From Leptospira broomii serovar Hurstbridge str. 5399 (GTDB lineage: Bacteria; Spirochaetota; Leptospiria; Leptospirales; Leptospiraceae), in the NCBI RefSeq assembly GCF_000243715.2, contig NZ_AHMO02000007.1:248001-312000 (forward strand): a stretch of 64,000 bases of DNA. Reading direction: 5' to 3'. Position numbers and translations under genes: made by a program. Every line of letters begins with the position of its first letter. Positions within the stretch are counted from its first letter, which is position 1. A model generated the notes under the pieces. The model did not search any database and was not told where the DNA came from. It worked only from the letters and a program-made list of their open reading frames with translations. Shown piece by piece: positions 18,723 through 25,522 of the stretch.

Positions 18723-19733
18723 TTAAGCTATACTATGATTACCGGAACTTCCCGAATTTAAACGATCTCCTATCTTGGAGAAAATGCCCATCCGCTTATT
18801 TTCGGAGGATAGCAAACCTACGGACGAAGGTAAGACAAGAGAGCAGAATCCATAGCGACTATTTCCATGCTGTCCGATCACACCCGCGGTCACAATCGGA
18901 GACCCCGCTTGCTGCGCCCGAGGGAGAATCAAGCCCTCTGGCGACGATAGACGGCTTCCGATAGATATTGCCCCATTCCGGCCGGCCCCTATCGCAGCCA
19001 CTCTAGCAAATGCATTCTTCTCGAGGTTAAACCATTGACGCCGGGCAGTTGAGGTCACCCCGCCCTCGGGAGAATGCACAGTAGAAGTAGATCTAGTTTC
19101 CCAATACAAATCTGCATAGGAAAGCTCGGAGCCTTGAGGAACGGTAATGGATGCAGGGCATATGATAGAACTTCCCTTACTAGTAGCGAGCGGTTGATTC
19201 AGAGTAAGAATCGTTGTTTTTTTCCTTTTTTTACGGGAGGAACCGCTATCCGCTAAAGAATCAAAACTATCATTATCGTAAATAAAATGCTCCGAGCAGA
19301 AGCGTCTTTCTAACTCCGAATTTTCGAATGCAAACTGCTGCGAAACCTCACAGCCATTTTTCTTATTAAAAGCGGAGTTAATAATTTCAGCTTGGGAGGA
19401 TTCAAGCCTTTGTTGTCCGGATTTCGATGCGAAAATTTTCTTATTCTGCACTCTTTTCGAATTCAATAAATCGATTAGGCCGGGAAAGTCCGCTTCACGC
19501 TCGGCATCCGAGTAAGATATCTGCTCGGCAAGAACCGAGTCCACTTCCGCCTGATGAATATTAGAGGAATCTAAAATACCTTCTTGAGATAAGTCCAAGT
19601 TCGCAGAAACGAGAGACTCATCTCCGTTGGCCATAAAATTTTCGGTCTGAGCGAAAGCGGTCGAGCTCACAGTCAAAAGAGCTGTGATAAGCAAGAACTG
19701 TGCCAGATTTTTATTCTTGTCCCCGAAAATCAT
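18723..19733 (-). CDS. Exported hypothetical protein
   Basis: About 336 residues from the ATG at 19733 (MIFGDKNKN); a GTG at 19754 is also open but its purine-rich stretch is too close. Residues 8-29 (LAQFLLITALLTVSSTAFAQ) form a signal peptide with an A-x-A cleavage site. The mature part is serine-rich and contains EREADFPGLIDLLNSKR and repeated LSSPEGLILP-type segments but no known domain. It should lie in the periplasm or at the surface. It is downstream of the unknown 343-residue gene on the same strand, with an AT-rich hairpin between. Confidence 0.55.
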   Translation of the reverse strand: MIFGDKNKNLAQFLLITALLTVSSTAFAQTENFMANGDESLVSANLDLSQEGILDSSNIHQAEVDSVLAEQISYSDAEREADFPGLIDLLNSKRVQNKKIFASKSGQQRLESSQAEIINSAFNKKNGCEVSQQFAFENSELERRFCSEHFIYDNDSFDSLADSGSSRKKRKKTTILTLNQPLATSKGSSIICPASITVPQGSELSYADLYWETRSTSTVHSPEGGVTSTARRQWFNLEKNAFARVAAIGAGRNGAISIGSRLSSPEGLILPRAQQAGSPIVTAGVIGQHGNSRYGFCSLVLPSSVGLLSSENKRMGIFSKIGDRLNSGSSGNHSIA

Positions 19734-19763
19734 AGGTTTATAAGTGAGAATCACCCCTTTTTG

Positions 19764-19796
19764 CTAAAAAAGGAAGCATTTTTTCCCCTTTTTTAG
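19764..19796. repeat. AT-rich 10-bp hairpin between two leftward genes
   Basis: CTAAAAAAGG and CCTTTTTTAG form a perfect 10-bp stem with a 13-nt loop, placed just before the exported-protein gene. No U-tract follows the stem, so it looks more like a processing or attenuation structure than a simple terminator. Confidence 0.4.
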
Positions 19797-19801
19797 GAAT
19801 T

Positions 19802-20833
19802 TTAAGCCATTTTTCGGAAGAGCCGCTTTGTCCTGAGTTTCCACTCCCAGAGAATGATTTCTTTCTCCTTGGTATCGGCCTCCGACTGTTCCTTCTCTAA
19901 AAGCGCATAGACCATGCTTGCTATTTCTTTCGAAAAGCCTTTATCGAGTTCAACTTCGAATTCCATCTCTTTCATCTCGAGAATAAGTCCGGCTAAGCGA
20001 AACCCTTCGTCGAGATTCTGCAGTTTGACTTTCCAACTTACGAGTTCTTCTTTTTTTTCATCGTTTCGGATCATCACTTCCAAAAACGTTCTTATAAAGA
20101 CCACTTCTTCGGGACGGAGAGAAAAATCGAGCAGGAGCTGTTTTACTTTCTCTAACTCTACTTTTCTGAGATGAACCCGAGCCAAAAAGACCGGGTTCAT
20201 GGAATGCATATTTAAGTTTCCTTTTTCGAGAAGGTCCGTAGCCCGAACTTTATTAAAATCAACGATACTGGACTCTTCCCGAAGGCTCCTTTCCAGCTCC
20301 TCTTTGCCCGGCATAACTCCGCCCGGTGCCTCAAGCTTTTGAGCGACTTTCCTTTTAATAATCAACATGTTGAGGGAAGGAAATCTGATTTTCAGGGTCA
20401 CCAGATCCTGGCGTGGGAACTCCTCATCCAAAACCAAATGGTGTAATTCCACGCCCTCTTCTTTGGCTCTCAGAAATTCTTCCACTTCCTTATAGTGAAA
20501 GATAATTACGGGAAGGATATCGCACTCACTTCCGCTATTTAAAAAAATAGTTCGAACTTCGTTGCCGGAGCTAGTATGTTGGTAAGGGATTACCAGTTTT
20601 CCCTGCCGAACATTTACAAAACTGAGCTCCCCTAAGCGGAAGTGTGAGAGATCGAATTCTTCCCCCAAAAAAGCCACGCGAGGAACAGGCACAACTATGG
20701 ATTGATTTTTGGCGCCCTTTGGAATCTCGGGGCCTTTCGTAGTAAAGACTACATAGGTCATTTTTGCCAACCTGACCTTTACGAGAAACCCTGCTGGAGT
20801 TTTTCTCTCTTCGTATAAGGAATCTAATTCCAA
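19802..20833 (-). CDS. Hypothetical protein in the group divergent from parA
   Basis: 343 residues from a TTG with a good ribosome site (AGGAT, 7 nt upstream) that lies in the end of the preceding gene, 4 bp away; the two are surely translated from one mRNA. The first 100 residues look beta-rich ([27 protein letters not shown]), the rest helical with two long acidic stretches. There is no signal peptide. I recognise no domain. Tight coupling to the NtrC-like gene suggests a shared function. Confidence 0.6.
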   Translation of the reverse strand: MELDSLYEERKTPAGFLVKVRLAKMTYVVFTTKGPEIPKGAKNQSIVVPVPRVAFLGEEFDLSHFRLGELSFVNVRQGKLVIPYQHTSSGNEVRTIFLNSGSECDILPVIIFHYKEVEEFLRAKEEGVELHHLVLDEEFPRQDLVTLKIRFPSLNMLIIKRKVAQKLEAPGGVMPGKEELERSLREESSIVDFNKVRATDLLEKGNLNMHSMNPVFLARVHLRKVELEKVKQLLLDFSLRPEEVVFIRTFLEVMIRNDEKKEELVSWKVKLQNLDEGFRLAGLILEMKEMEFEVELDKGFSKEIASMVYALLEKEQSEADTKEKEIILWEWKLRTKRLFRKMA

Positions 20834-20837
20834 AATT

Positions 20838-22247
20838 CTATCCTAATCCCAAATTCTTTAATTTATATTGGAGCGAACCTCTTGATATTCCAAGCGCCTT
20901 GGACATGCGAATCTGGTTCCCCCCAAAAAGTTTGTAGGCCAAAAGTATTTTTTGACGTTCCAATGCTTCGACGGCTTTCCGAAGATCCAGATCGTCCGCT
21001 TCCGGCATCGAAACCCCCTGGGGTCGCTCCGATTGGATTGCGAATTCTCGGATTTCTCTGCCCGAGGAATGCAATACTCCTTCCTCTATAGAATTCCTAA
21101 GGTCTTCTAAATTACGATCTAATTCCGAAGTCGCCAGCGATCGACCCGCTTCTTCTGAAAGACTTAAATCAAGCCTTCCCTGGGCTTCCCTGACATCTTC
21201 GAAGATAAGCGAAACTGCATTCCGCCTATCTACCGTTGACCAGGTCTTCCATGCAGGAATCTCGAGAGAATTAGACTCCAATAAAGCTCGAAAGAAAACG
21301 AGCTCCTCGGCAGGCGAACTCTCGGAATTTTCTAAGAAAATTAATCTTGGACGGCGACTTCTTTCACTCGTTGCGTATTCATATAAAAGCTTCTGCTGCA
21401 GAGCAGAATATTCTTGAATCCTTTCAAAAACGAGGGTCCCGCCTTGAGCCATAGCACCCCATTCTTCCAGTGATTTTTCAAGCTTGCCCCCGTGCTCAGG
21501 AAGCACACCGATCACTAATAATCCACGGCCGGCAGACTCCCTTCGATGCACCCATTTAGCCAAAGTTTTTTTGCCGGATCCTTTTGGGCCTCGAATTTTA
21601 AGAATACCCAATTTCCGATATAATTCCCAGACCGCGTCTCCGCTGTTACTTAAACGGAAAAGAATCTGTCCGAGCCGATCTTTTCGATCTTCGGAGCCGG
21701 CCTCGCCCTTTGAGGCTATAGGGATACTTGGCGCATCTTCCAAAATCGAAGATAGCTTCTGGCAAAACAAAGCCAAGAATAGCGATTGCCATTCGGACGG
21801 AGGATTCTCCAATTCTAAAAGCAAGAACCCCTGAACTTTCCCCTGAACCAGAATACTGCCCAAAAGTCCACCGGACGAATCGGGCAAAAAGAATTCGGCT
21901 GTCGCCGATTTTGAGAGATAGAATGGAGAACCGGATTCCAATTTTTTCCGTGTCTCGGAACCTTTGGCCAAAAAAGAATAGAAGAACCCCTCTTCAGAAT
22001 ATCCCCAGGAGGCCACCTCCTCTAGGGCGTCCTGCTCGCCCTCGGCCGGAAGTGTCGCCAAACCTGCGGCGCTCCCTAAAATCTTGAGCAGAAATGGAAA
22101 GGCCAAAGGGAGGAGGAGGCGGAGATCCGCAGTAGTGGGTTTTCCGTAAAATATCTCCTGTATGGCCGGTTCCATGAAGGGAGATTGTTTAAAATTAAGC
22201 ATGGCGTCAACCATGTACCGTCGTTTTTCTGCTAAGATGTCGGACAT
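20838..22247 (-). CDS. NtrC-like protein with Fis-type helix-turn-helix, no sigma-54 motif seen
   Basis: 469 residues. Residues about 60-190 could be a GAF-like sensor domain. An AAA-like domain starts with a Walker A motif, [15 protein letters not shown] (about residue 225), and a weak Walker [14 protein letters not shown], but I cannot find the GAFTGA loop required to contact sigma-54. The C-terminus ([20 protein letters not shown] then [15 protein letters not shown]) is a Fis-type helix-turn-helix. So this is probably a DNA-binding ATPase-like regulator not using sigma-54. The start codon overlaps the 18-bp dyad at 22236; a start at residue 12 (MVDAML) would put the dyad upstream. It diverges from parA. 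Confidence 0.65.
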   Translation of the reverse strand: MSDILAEKRRYMVDAMLNFKQSPFMEPAIQEIFYGKPTTADLRLLLPLAFPFLLKILGSAAGLATLPAEGEQDALEEVASWGYSEEGFFYSFLAKGSETRKKLESGSPFYLSKSATAEFFLPDSSGGLLGSILVQGKVQGFLLLELENPPSEWQSLFLALFCQKLSSILEDAPSIPIASKGEAGSEDRKDRLGQILFRLSNSGDAVWELYRKLGILKIRGPKGSGKKTLAKWVHRRESAGRGLLVIGVLPEHGGKLEKSLEEWGAMAQGGTLVFERIQEYSALQQKLLYEYATSERSRRPRLIFLENSESSPAEELVFFRALLESNSLEIPAWKTWSTVDRRNAVSLIFEDVREAQGRLDLSLSEEAGRSLATSELDRNLEDLRNSIEEGVLHSSGREIREFAIQSERPQGVSMPEADDLDLRKAVEALERQKILLAYKLFGGNQIRMSKALGISRGSLQYKLKNLGLG

Positions 22248-22253
22248 CCGACA
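22236..22253. promoter_or_regulatory. Dyad A, candidate ParB-1/operator site
   Basis: GATGTCGGACATCCGACA. It contains the arms TGTCGG/CCGACA around a 4-bp centre and overlapping arms GATGTC/GACATC around one G. An identical 18-mer lies 248 bp away next to parA, in the same orientation, and none elsewhere in the window that I could find. Confidence 0.65.
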
Positions 22254-22483
22254 TTATATTTTCTTCGAGTGCGCTTTCTCTAAAAAACGATGCTAAATTT
22301 CTTTTTTTTGGAGAATGAGTTGAACCCGCCCGGCCTTTAGGTTGAATGGAACTCGAAGGCAATTGATTTTTTAAGCCGCCATCAGTGTGATCGACAAACA
22401 GCAATCGCACTCACTAAGATTTCACTTTTTTCCTTATAACCTCCATTTAAAAGAAAGAGTGGCTACCTCTTAGTAAAGGATTG

Positions 22484-22501
22484 GATGTCGGACATCCGAC
22501 A
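22484..22501. promoter_or_regulatory. Dyad B, candidate ParB-1/operator site
   Basis: A second exact copy of the 18-mer GATGTCGGACATCCGACA, 21 bp before the parA start codon. Here the dyad is longer (arms GGATGTC/GACATCC). Position suggests autoregulation of parAB, centromere function (parS), or both. Confidence 0.7.
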
Positions 22502-22522
22502 ATTGAAATACAAGGGACCAGA

Positions 22523-23275
22523 ATGATCGTAGTATCTATCGCAAATCAAAAGGGAGGGGAAGGCAAAACGACCACCTCTTTGAATCTCGCATGGGGCCTC
22601 GCGCGCCGTGGTAAAAAAACTCTTATCATAGACATCGATCCTCAGGCAAACTCCACTGGAATTTTTTTGAATCCCGACAGTCTTGAAAAATCCATGCATA
22701 ATATCTTTCAAGCGAAGGCAAAAGTAAGGGACGTTATGGTTCCTACACATGTGGAAAATCTCAGCATCGCGCCGTCTAGACTCGCACTCGCAGAGGCGGA
22801 GACCGTCGCAGCCATCGTAGATGCCCCATATATTCTTCGAGACGCTTTAGCCGATCTTGAAAAGGATTTGGATTTTTGTATTATCGACTGCCCTCCGAGC
22901 CTTTCCATTTTCACAATTAACGCACTAGTCGCTTCCAACTATGTGATCATTCCCTTGCAGGCGGAAAAGTTTTCTGTAGATGGAATTCTCGGATTACAAC
23001 AGACAATCAATAGTATAAAAAAAAGGATTAATCCGGGTCTAGAAATCCTGGGAGCATTAGTAACTCAGCTAAAACCTCAAACCCTGTTGACCAAAACGAT
23101 TGTTCCTGTTCTTACAAAATATTTTAGAATTTTTGAAAACAGTATTTCTGACGGCGTAGCCGTGGGCGAATCCCACTTGGCCAAAAAATCGGTCTTCGAA
23201 TACAATAAGGCAAGTCGACAAGCGCAGGAATATGAAGGTTTTGTAGAGGAGTTCCTGAATGAGCTCAAAAAGTAA
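22523..23275 (+). CDS. parA: ParA partition ATPase, system 1
   Basis: 250 residues from the ATG at 22523, which has AAGGGA 5 nt upstream; an upstream TTG at 22481 would begin inside dyad B and is rejected. Deviant Walker A is VSIANQKGGEGKTTTSLNLA (KGGEGKT where most ParAs have KGGVGKT), Walker A' is IDIDPQANSTG and Walker B is FCIIDCPPSLS. It lacks the N-terminal extension of P1-type ParA, so it is a type Ib-like or chromosomal-style ParA without its own helix-turn-helix. It moves ParB-parS complexes on the nucleoid. parB overlaps its end by 17 bp. Confidence 0.93.
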   Translation: MIVVSIANQKGGEGKTTTSLNLAWGLARRGKKTLIIDIDPQANSTGIFLNPDSLEKSMHNIFQAKAKVRDVMVPTHVENLSIAPSRLALAEAETVAAIVDAPYILRDALADLEKDLDFCIIDCPPSLSIFTINALVASNYVIIPLQAEKFSVDGILGLQQTINSIKKRINPGLEILGALVTQLKPQTLLTKTIVPVLTKYFRIFENSISDGVAVGESHLAKKSVFEYNKASRQAQEYEGFVEEFLNELKK

Positions 23276-24104
23276 ACGCCTTGGGTCGCTAGCGGATGTC
23301 TTTCAAGCGGAAAAGCTAGAAGGCACAATTCGAAAAATAAGGTTAGATAAGATTCGGCCTTCGGAAAGCCAGCCTAGACAGGAACGAAAAAAGGGAGTGG
23401 AAGAACTCGCCCAAAGCCTTCAAAAAGACGGTCTACTTCAACCGATCTTAGTCACAAAACAATCCAATGATGAATACTATACTATCATTGCAGGCGAAAG
23501 AAGATTTCATGCTGCAACTCTCCTGAACTGGGCCGAGGTTGAATGTAAAATTTTAGACCGGGATGCAAAAGAAACCTTCCGGTTAGCAATTATAGAAAAC
23601 CTTCAAAGAGAAAACCTATCTCCTTATGAGGAAATAGAAGCCATGAGCCACTTAAAATTGACCTTCTCTTATACCGATCTGGAGCTCGGAAATTTGTTCG
23701 GAAAAAGCAGGAGCTATATGACTGAACTTTTAGGAATTTCCGGATTAAATAAAGAAGAATTAAAAATTTGTAAAGATTCCGGAATTGAAACTAAAAACTT
23801 ACTCATCCAAGCCGCTAGTGCCTCCAAAAAAGGGACATTTCAGGATTTTATCCAAAGATTCAATTCGGGTGAACTCAAAACCGTAAAAGATGCAAAGTCT
23901 TTTAACAGATCGGAAGATACCCTCTTCCCTACGTTAGCGAAGCCTCATGATTCAACCACCGCCCAGGAATATTCCCTTCATCCTTATAAGCTAGGAAAAA
24001 AAGGAAATTCGATTCTATTATCTTCCGATGACGAAGAATTTCTCCAGGAAATGTATAAATTTCTGCGAAAAGAAATCCCTAAAAAATTCGGAAAATCTTC
24101 TTAA
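23259..24104 (+). CDS. parB: ParB partition protein, system 1
   Basis: 281 residues. The CTP-binding and spreading motifs are present: SQPRQERKKGVEELAQSL, ILVTKQSN, IIAGERRFHAATLL (GERR) and AIIENLQRENLSPYEE (ENLQR). A helix-turn-helix follows (TDLELGNLFGKSRSYMTELL, about residues 145-165) for binding parS. The C-terminus differs from chromosomal ParB. ATG overlaps the parA stop, so the two are translationally coupled. The likely binding sites are the two identical dyads at 22236 and 22484. Confidence 0.92.
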   Translation: MSSKSKRLGSLADVFQAEKLEGTIRKIRLDKIRPSESQPRQERKKGVEELAQSLQKDGLLQPILVTKQSNDEYYTIIAGERRFHAATLLNWAEVECKILDRDAKETFRLAIIENLQRENLSPYEEIEAMSHLKLTFSYTDLELGNLFGKSRSYMTELLGISGLNKEELKICKDSGIETKNLLIQAASASKKGTFQDFIQRFNSGELKTVKDAKSFNRSEDTLFPTLAKPHDSTTAQEYSLHPYKLGKKGNSILLSSDDEEFLQEMYKFLRKEIPKKFGKSS

Positions 24105-24228
24105 AAATTCCGCCTTACTCTTCGAATCTATTTCTCTTATCCCTTATTGTTAAGCGAAGTCATTGCAGTACAAACATGTACTAAGCAAAAGATTTTTTAA
24201 AGAAGTAAAATGAATCTAGTCAATGAGA

Positions 24229-24256
24229 TTGACAGAGAAAAAAACGGAAATACTAT
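24229..24256 (+). promoter_or_regulatory. Candidate rep promoter
   Basis: TTGACA (24229-24234), 16-bp spacer, TACTAT (24251-24256), about 240 bp before the rep start. The 9-mer TGACATAAT (24258-24266) sits at the expected start site, and the 10-mer AAACGGAAAT occurs at 24242 and 24272, flanking it. This gives a long untranslated leader for rep. Confidence 0.6.
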
Positions 24257-24339
24257 GTGACATAATATTCTAAACGGAAATGTAGTACTTTTTTCCCATC
24301 CCGGTGGAGAAAGGCACTAGCATGTCCTATGTCCGGATA

Positions 24340-24399
24340 TAAAAAAACTCCCCTGGAGATTTCCAGGGGCCGGACCTTCCCGAAGGAATGTTGTTGGAT
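24340..24399 (-). ncRNA. Candidate counter-transcribed RNA opposing the rep leader
   Basis: On the minus strand, TTGACA (24433-24428), a 16-bp spacer and TACTTA (24411-24406) could start a transcript near 24399. It would contain a small CCTTCGG/GAAGG-type hairpin and end at a strong terminator: perfect 8-bp stem CCCCTGGA/TCCAGGGG (24350-24369) followed by a run of seven T on the minus strand. No leftward gene is present that would need this terminator. A RNA of about 60 nt between parB and rep is exactly where repABC plasmids encode their ctRNA. Expression is unproven. Confidence 0.55.
24350..24369 (-). terminator. Leftward rho-independent terminator in the parB-rep gap
   Basis: Stem CCCCTGGA/TCCAGGGG, 4-nt loop; reading the minus strand it is followed by AGTTTTTTTAT. 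On the plus strand the stem is followed by CCGGACC, so it acts only leftward. Confidence 0.8.
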
Positions 24400-24401
24400 G
24401 A

Positions 24402-24432
24402 GACATAAGTAACCTTATGTCAGATAATGTCA
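24402..24432. repeat. GACATAAG inverted repeat and related boxes upstream of rep
   Basis: GACATAAG (24402-24409) and CTTATGTC (24414-24421) form a perfect 8-bp dyad; ATAATGTCA (24424-24432) is a further inverted copy and TGACATAAT lies at 24258. On the minus strand this reads as two TGACA direct repeats 10 bp apart. Candidate operator for Rep, ParB or an OmpR-type regulator. Confidence 0.5.
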
Positions 24433-24445
24433 ACTACCTTCGGAC

Positions 24446-24488
24446 TTTTTGCTTAAAATTAATTTTTTGCTTCCGGGAGCAAAAGGAT
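24446..24488 (+). promoter_or_regulatory. Ribosome-site-masking hairpin before rep
   Basis: TTTTGCT (24465-24471) can pair with AGCAAAA (24478-24484), whose end is the rep ribosome site AAAAGGAT. A second upstream copy, CTTTTTGCT (24445-24453), can pair with AGCAAAAGG instead, covering the ribosome site fully. Such alternative pairings are the usual target of ctRNA control. Confidence 0.5.
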
Positions 24489-24495
24489 CCGAGCT

Positions 24496-25398
24496 ATGGG
24501 CGAGCATTATCCATATATTAAATTCCTATCAGATATCATTGAATCTGGGGTTTGGGCTCGCCTTTCTGCAGCTGGGAAGACTCTATACTTGGTATTGCTT
24601 AAATTTAGCGACCAGAATTTTAAACCGGTTTGGCCTAGTAATGAAATCCTATTAAGGCTCACAGGCCTAAAAACGAAGAAATCCATTAACGAGGGCAAGA
24701 GAGACCTGGTAAAAGCAGGCCTCCTCCAATTTGTACCAGGCACCGGGCATAAGAACACTATGTATTATTTCTGTTTCAATTACCCCGGTTCTAAAATTCC
24801 ACCCCAGGGGGTTATTTTTGGAAACCCCAGAGGGACCGGAATGGGGACCCCAGGGGTTCAGGATGGCATCCCCGAGGGGGTTCGAGAGATACCCCCAAAC
24901 AATATTAATATAACCATCCATAATACCCAAAACCAAAAACCAGATCCGCGCAAGGAGGCGCAGAAATTGTCTTTGGACTTCCTCTCGAAGGAATATGGGC
25001 CTGGTATTCTTGCAGAGGCAATGGAGATCGCTAAGACCCAGAACCAAGAAGGAAATTTGTACTATATTCGAGGGATTTGCCGAAATCTTTCAAACGATGG
25101 TAAACAGCCGAATTTTGAGCACCGCTCCGGAATGCCTTCGCAAAGCCGGAACTCCTCGCCCGGTTACGAAGCTTCATGGCAGGGATTTTTAGATTGGTGT
25201 AAGGATTTACTCTCCCCTTCTAGCGTTGCGGCATTGCAAAATATTCGAGTCGAACCGGACGGTCGAACTTTGTTGATTGTCGACCCGGTGCCAGTTGCCT
25301 TGAGAACAATCGTTACAAAGTACTTCACAGACACAATCCACCCATCGATACTGGTTATATTTTCCGCGAAGCAAGAGGAGAATCGTACAAAAGTATGA
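24496..25398 (+). CDS. Replication initiator-like protein with N-terminal winged helix
   Basis: 300 residues. Residues 1-95 (SGVWARLSAAGKTLYLVLLK, PVWPSNEILLRLTGLKTKKS, INEGKRDLVKAGLL) form the helix-turn-helix domain seen in many phage and plasmid replication proteins. Residues about 96-135 are a Gly/Pro-rich linker encoded by the periodic repeat array described separately. The C-terminal domain (ASWQGFLDWCKDLLSPSSV then RTIVTKYFTDTIHPSILVIF) faintly resembles DnaA domain I, a guess only. Position directly after parAB, with a regulated leader, supports an initiator role for this replicon. No repC or RepA_N similarity is apparent. Confidence 0.65.
   Translation: MGEHYPYIKFLSDIIESGVWARLSAAGKTLYLVLLKFSDQNFKPVWPSNEILLRLTGLKTKKSINEGKRDLVKAGLLQFVPGTGHKNTMYYFCFNYPGSKIPPQGVIFGNPRGTGMGTPGVQDGIPEGVREIPPNNINITIHNTQNQKPDPRKEAQKLSLDFLSKEYGPGILAEAMEIAKTQNQEGNLYYIRGICRNLSNDGKQPNFEHRSGMPSQSRNSSPGYEASWQGFLDWCKDLLSPSSVAALQNIRVEPDGRTLLIVDPVPVALRTIVTKYFTDTIHPSILVIFSAKQEENRTKV
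24782..24900 (+). repeat. Iteron-like array inside the rep gene
   Basis: Six CCCC-starting units begin at 24783, 24802, 24825, 24848, 24870 and 24892; the last four steps are 23, 23, 22 and 22 bp. The best units are ACCCCAGGGGGTT, ACCCCAGAGGG, ACCCCAGGGGTTC and TCCCCGAGGGGGTTC, each nearly self-complementary. AT-rich sequence (AACAATATTAATATAACC) follows directly. This is the layout of an origin with iterons inside an initiator gene, as in lambda O. Confidence 0.6.
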
Positions 25399-25469
25399 AA
25401 CCGAATGTATTGCGGCTTTTTCAGATGTTTCTTTTTGAAAAAAACAACCCGGGATTGATTGCCGACGAT

Positions 25470-25498
25470 TTGACATCTCGCATTCAATTTTTCGGTAA
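25470..25498 (+). promoter_or_regulatory. Possible promoter of the discoidin-repeat gene
   Basis: TTGACA (25470-25475), an 18-bp spacer and GGTAAT, ending 25 bp before the start codon. Reasonable but unconfirmed. Confidence 0.4.
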
Positions 25499-25522
25499 TA
25501 ACAAAGGATCAATCCAAACTTT

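Noticed and set aside
22481..22522. Upstream TTG start for parA
   Set aside because: It lies three bases before dyad B and would translate the dyad; the ATG at 22523 has a better ribosome site and gives the normal ParA start.
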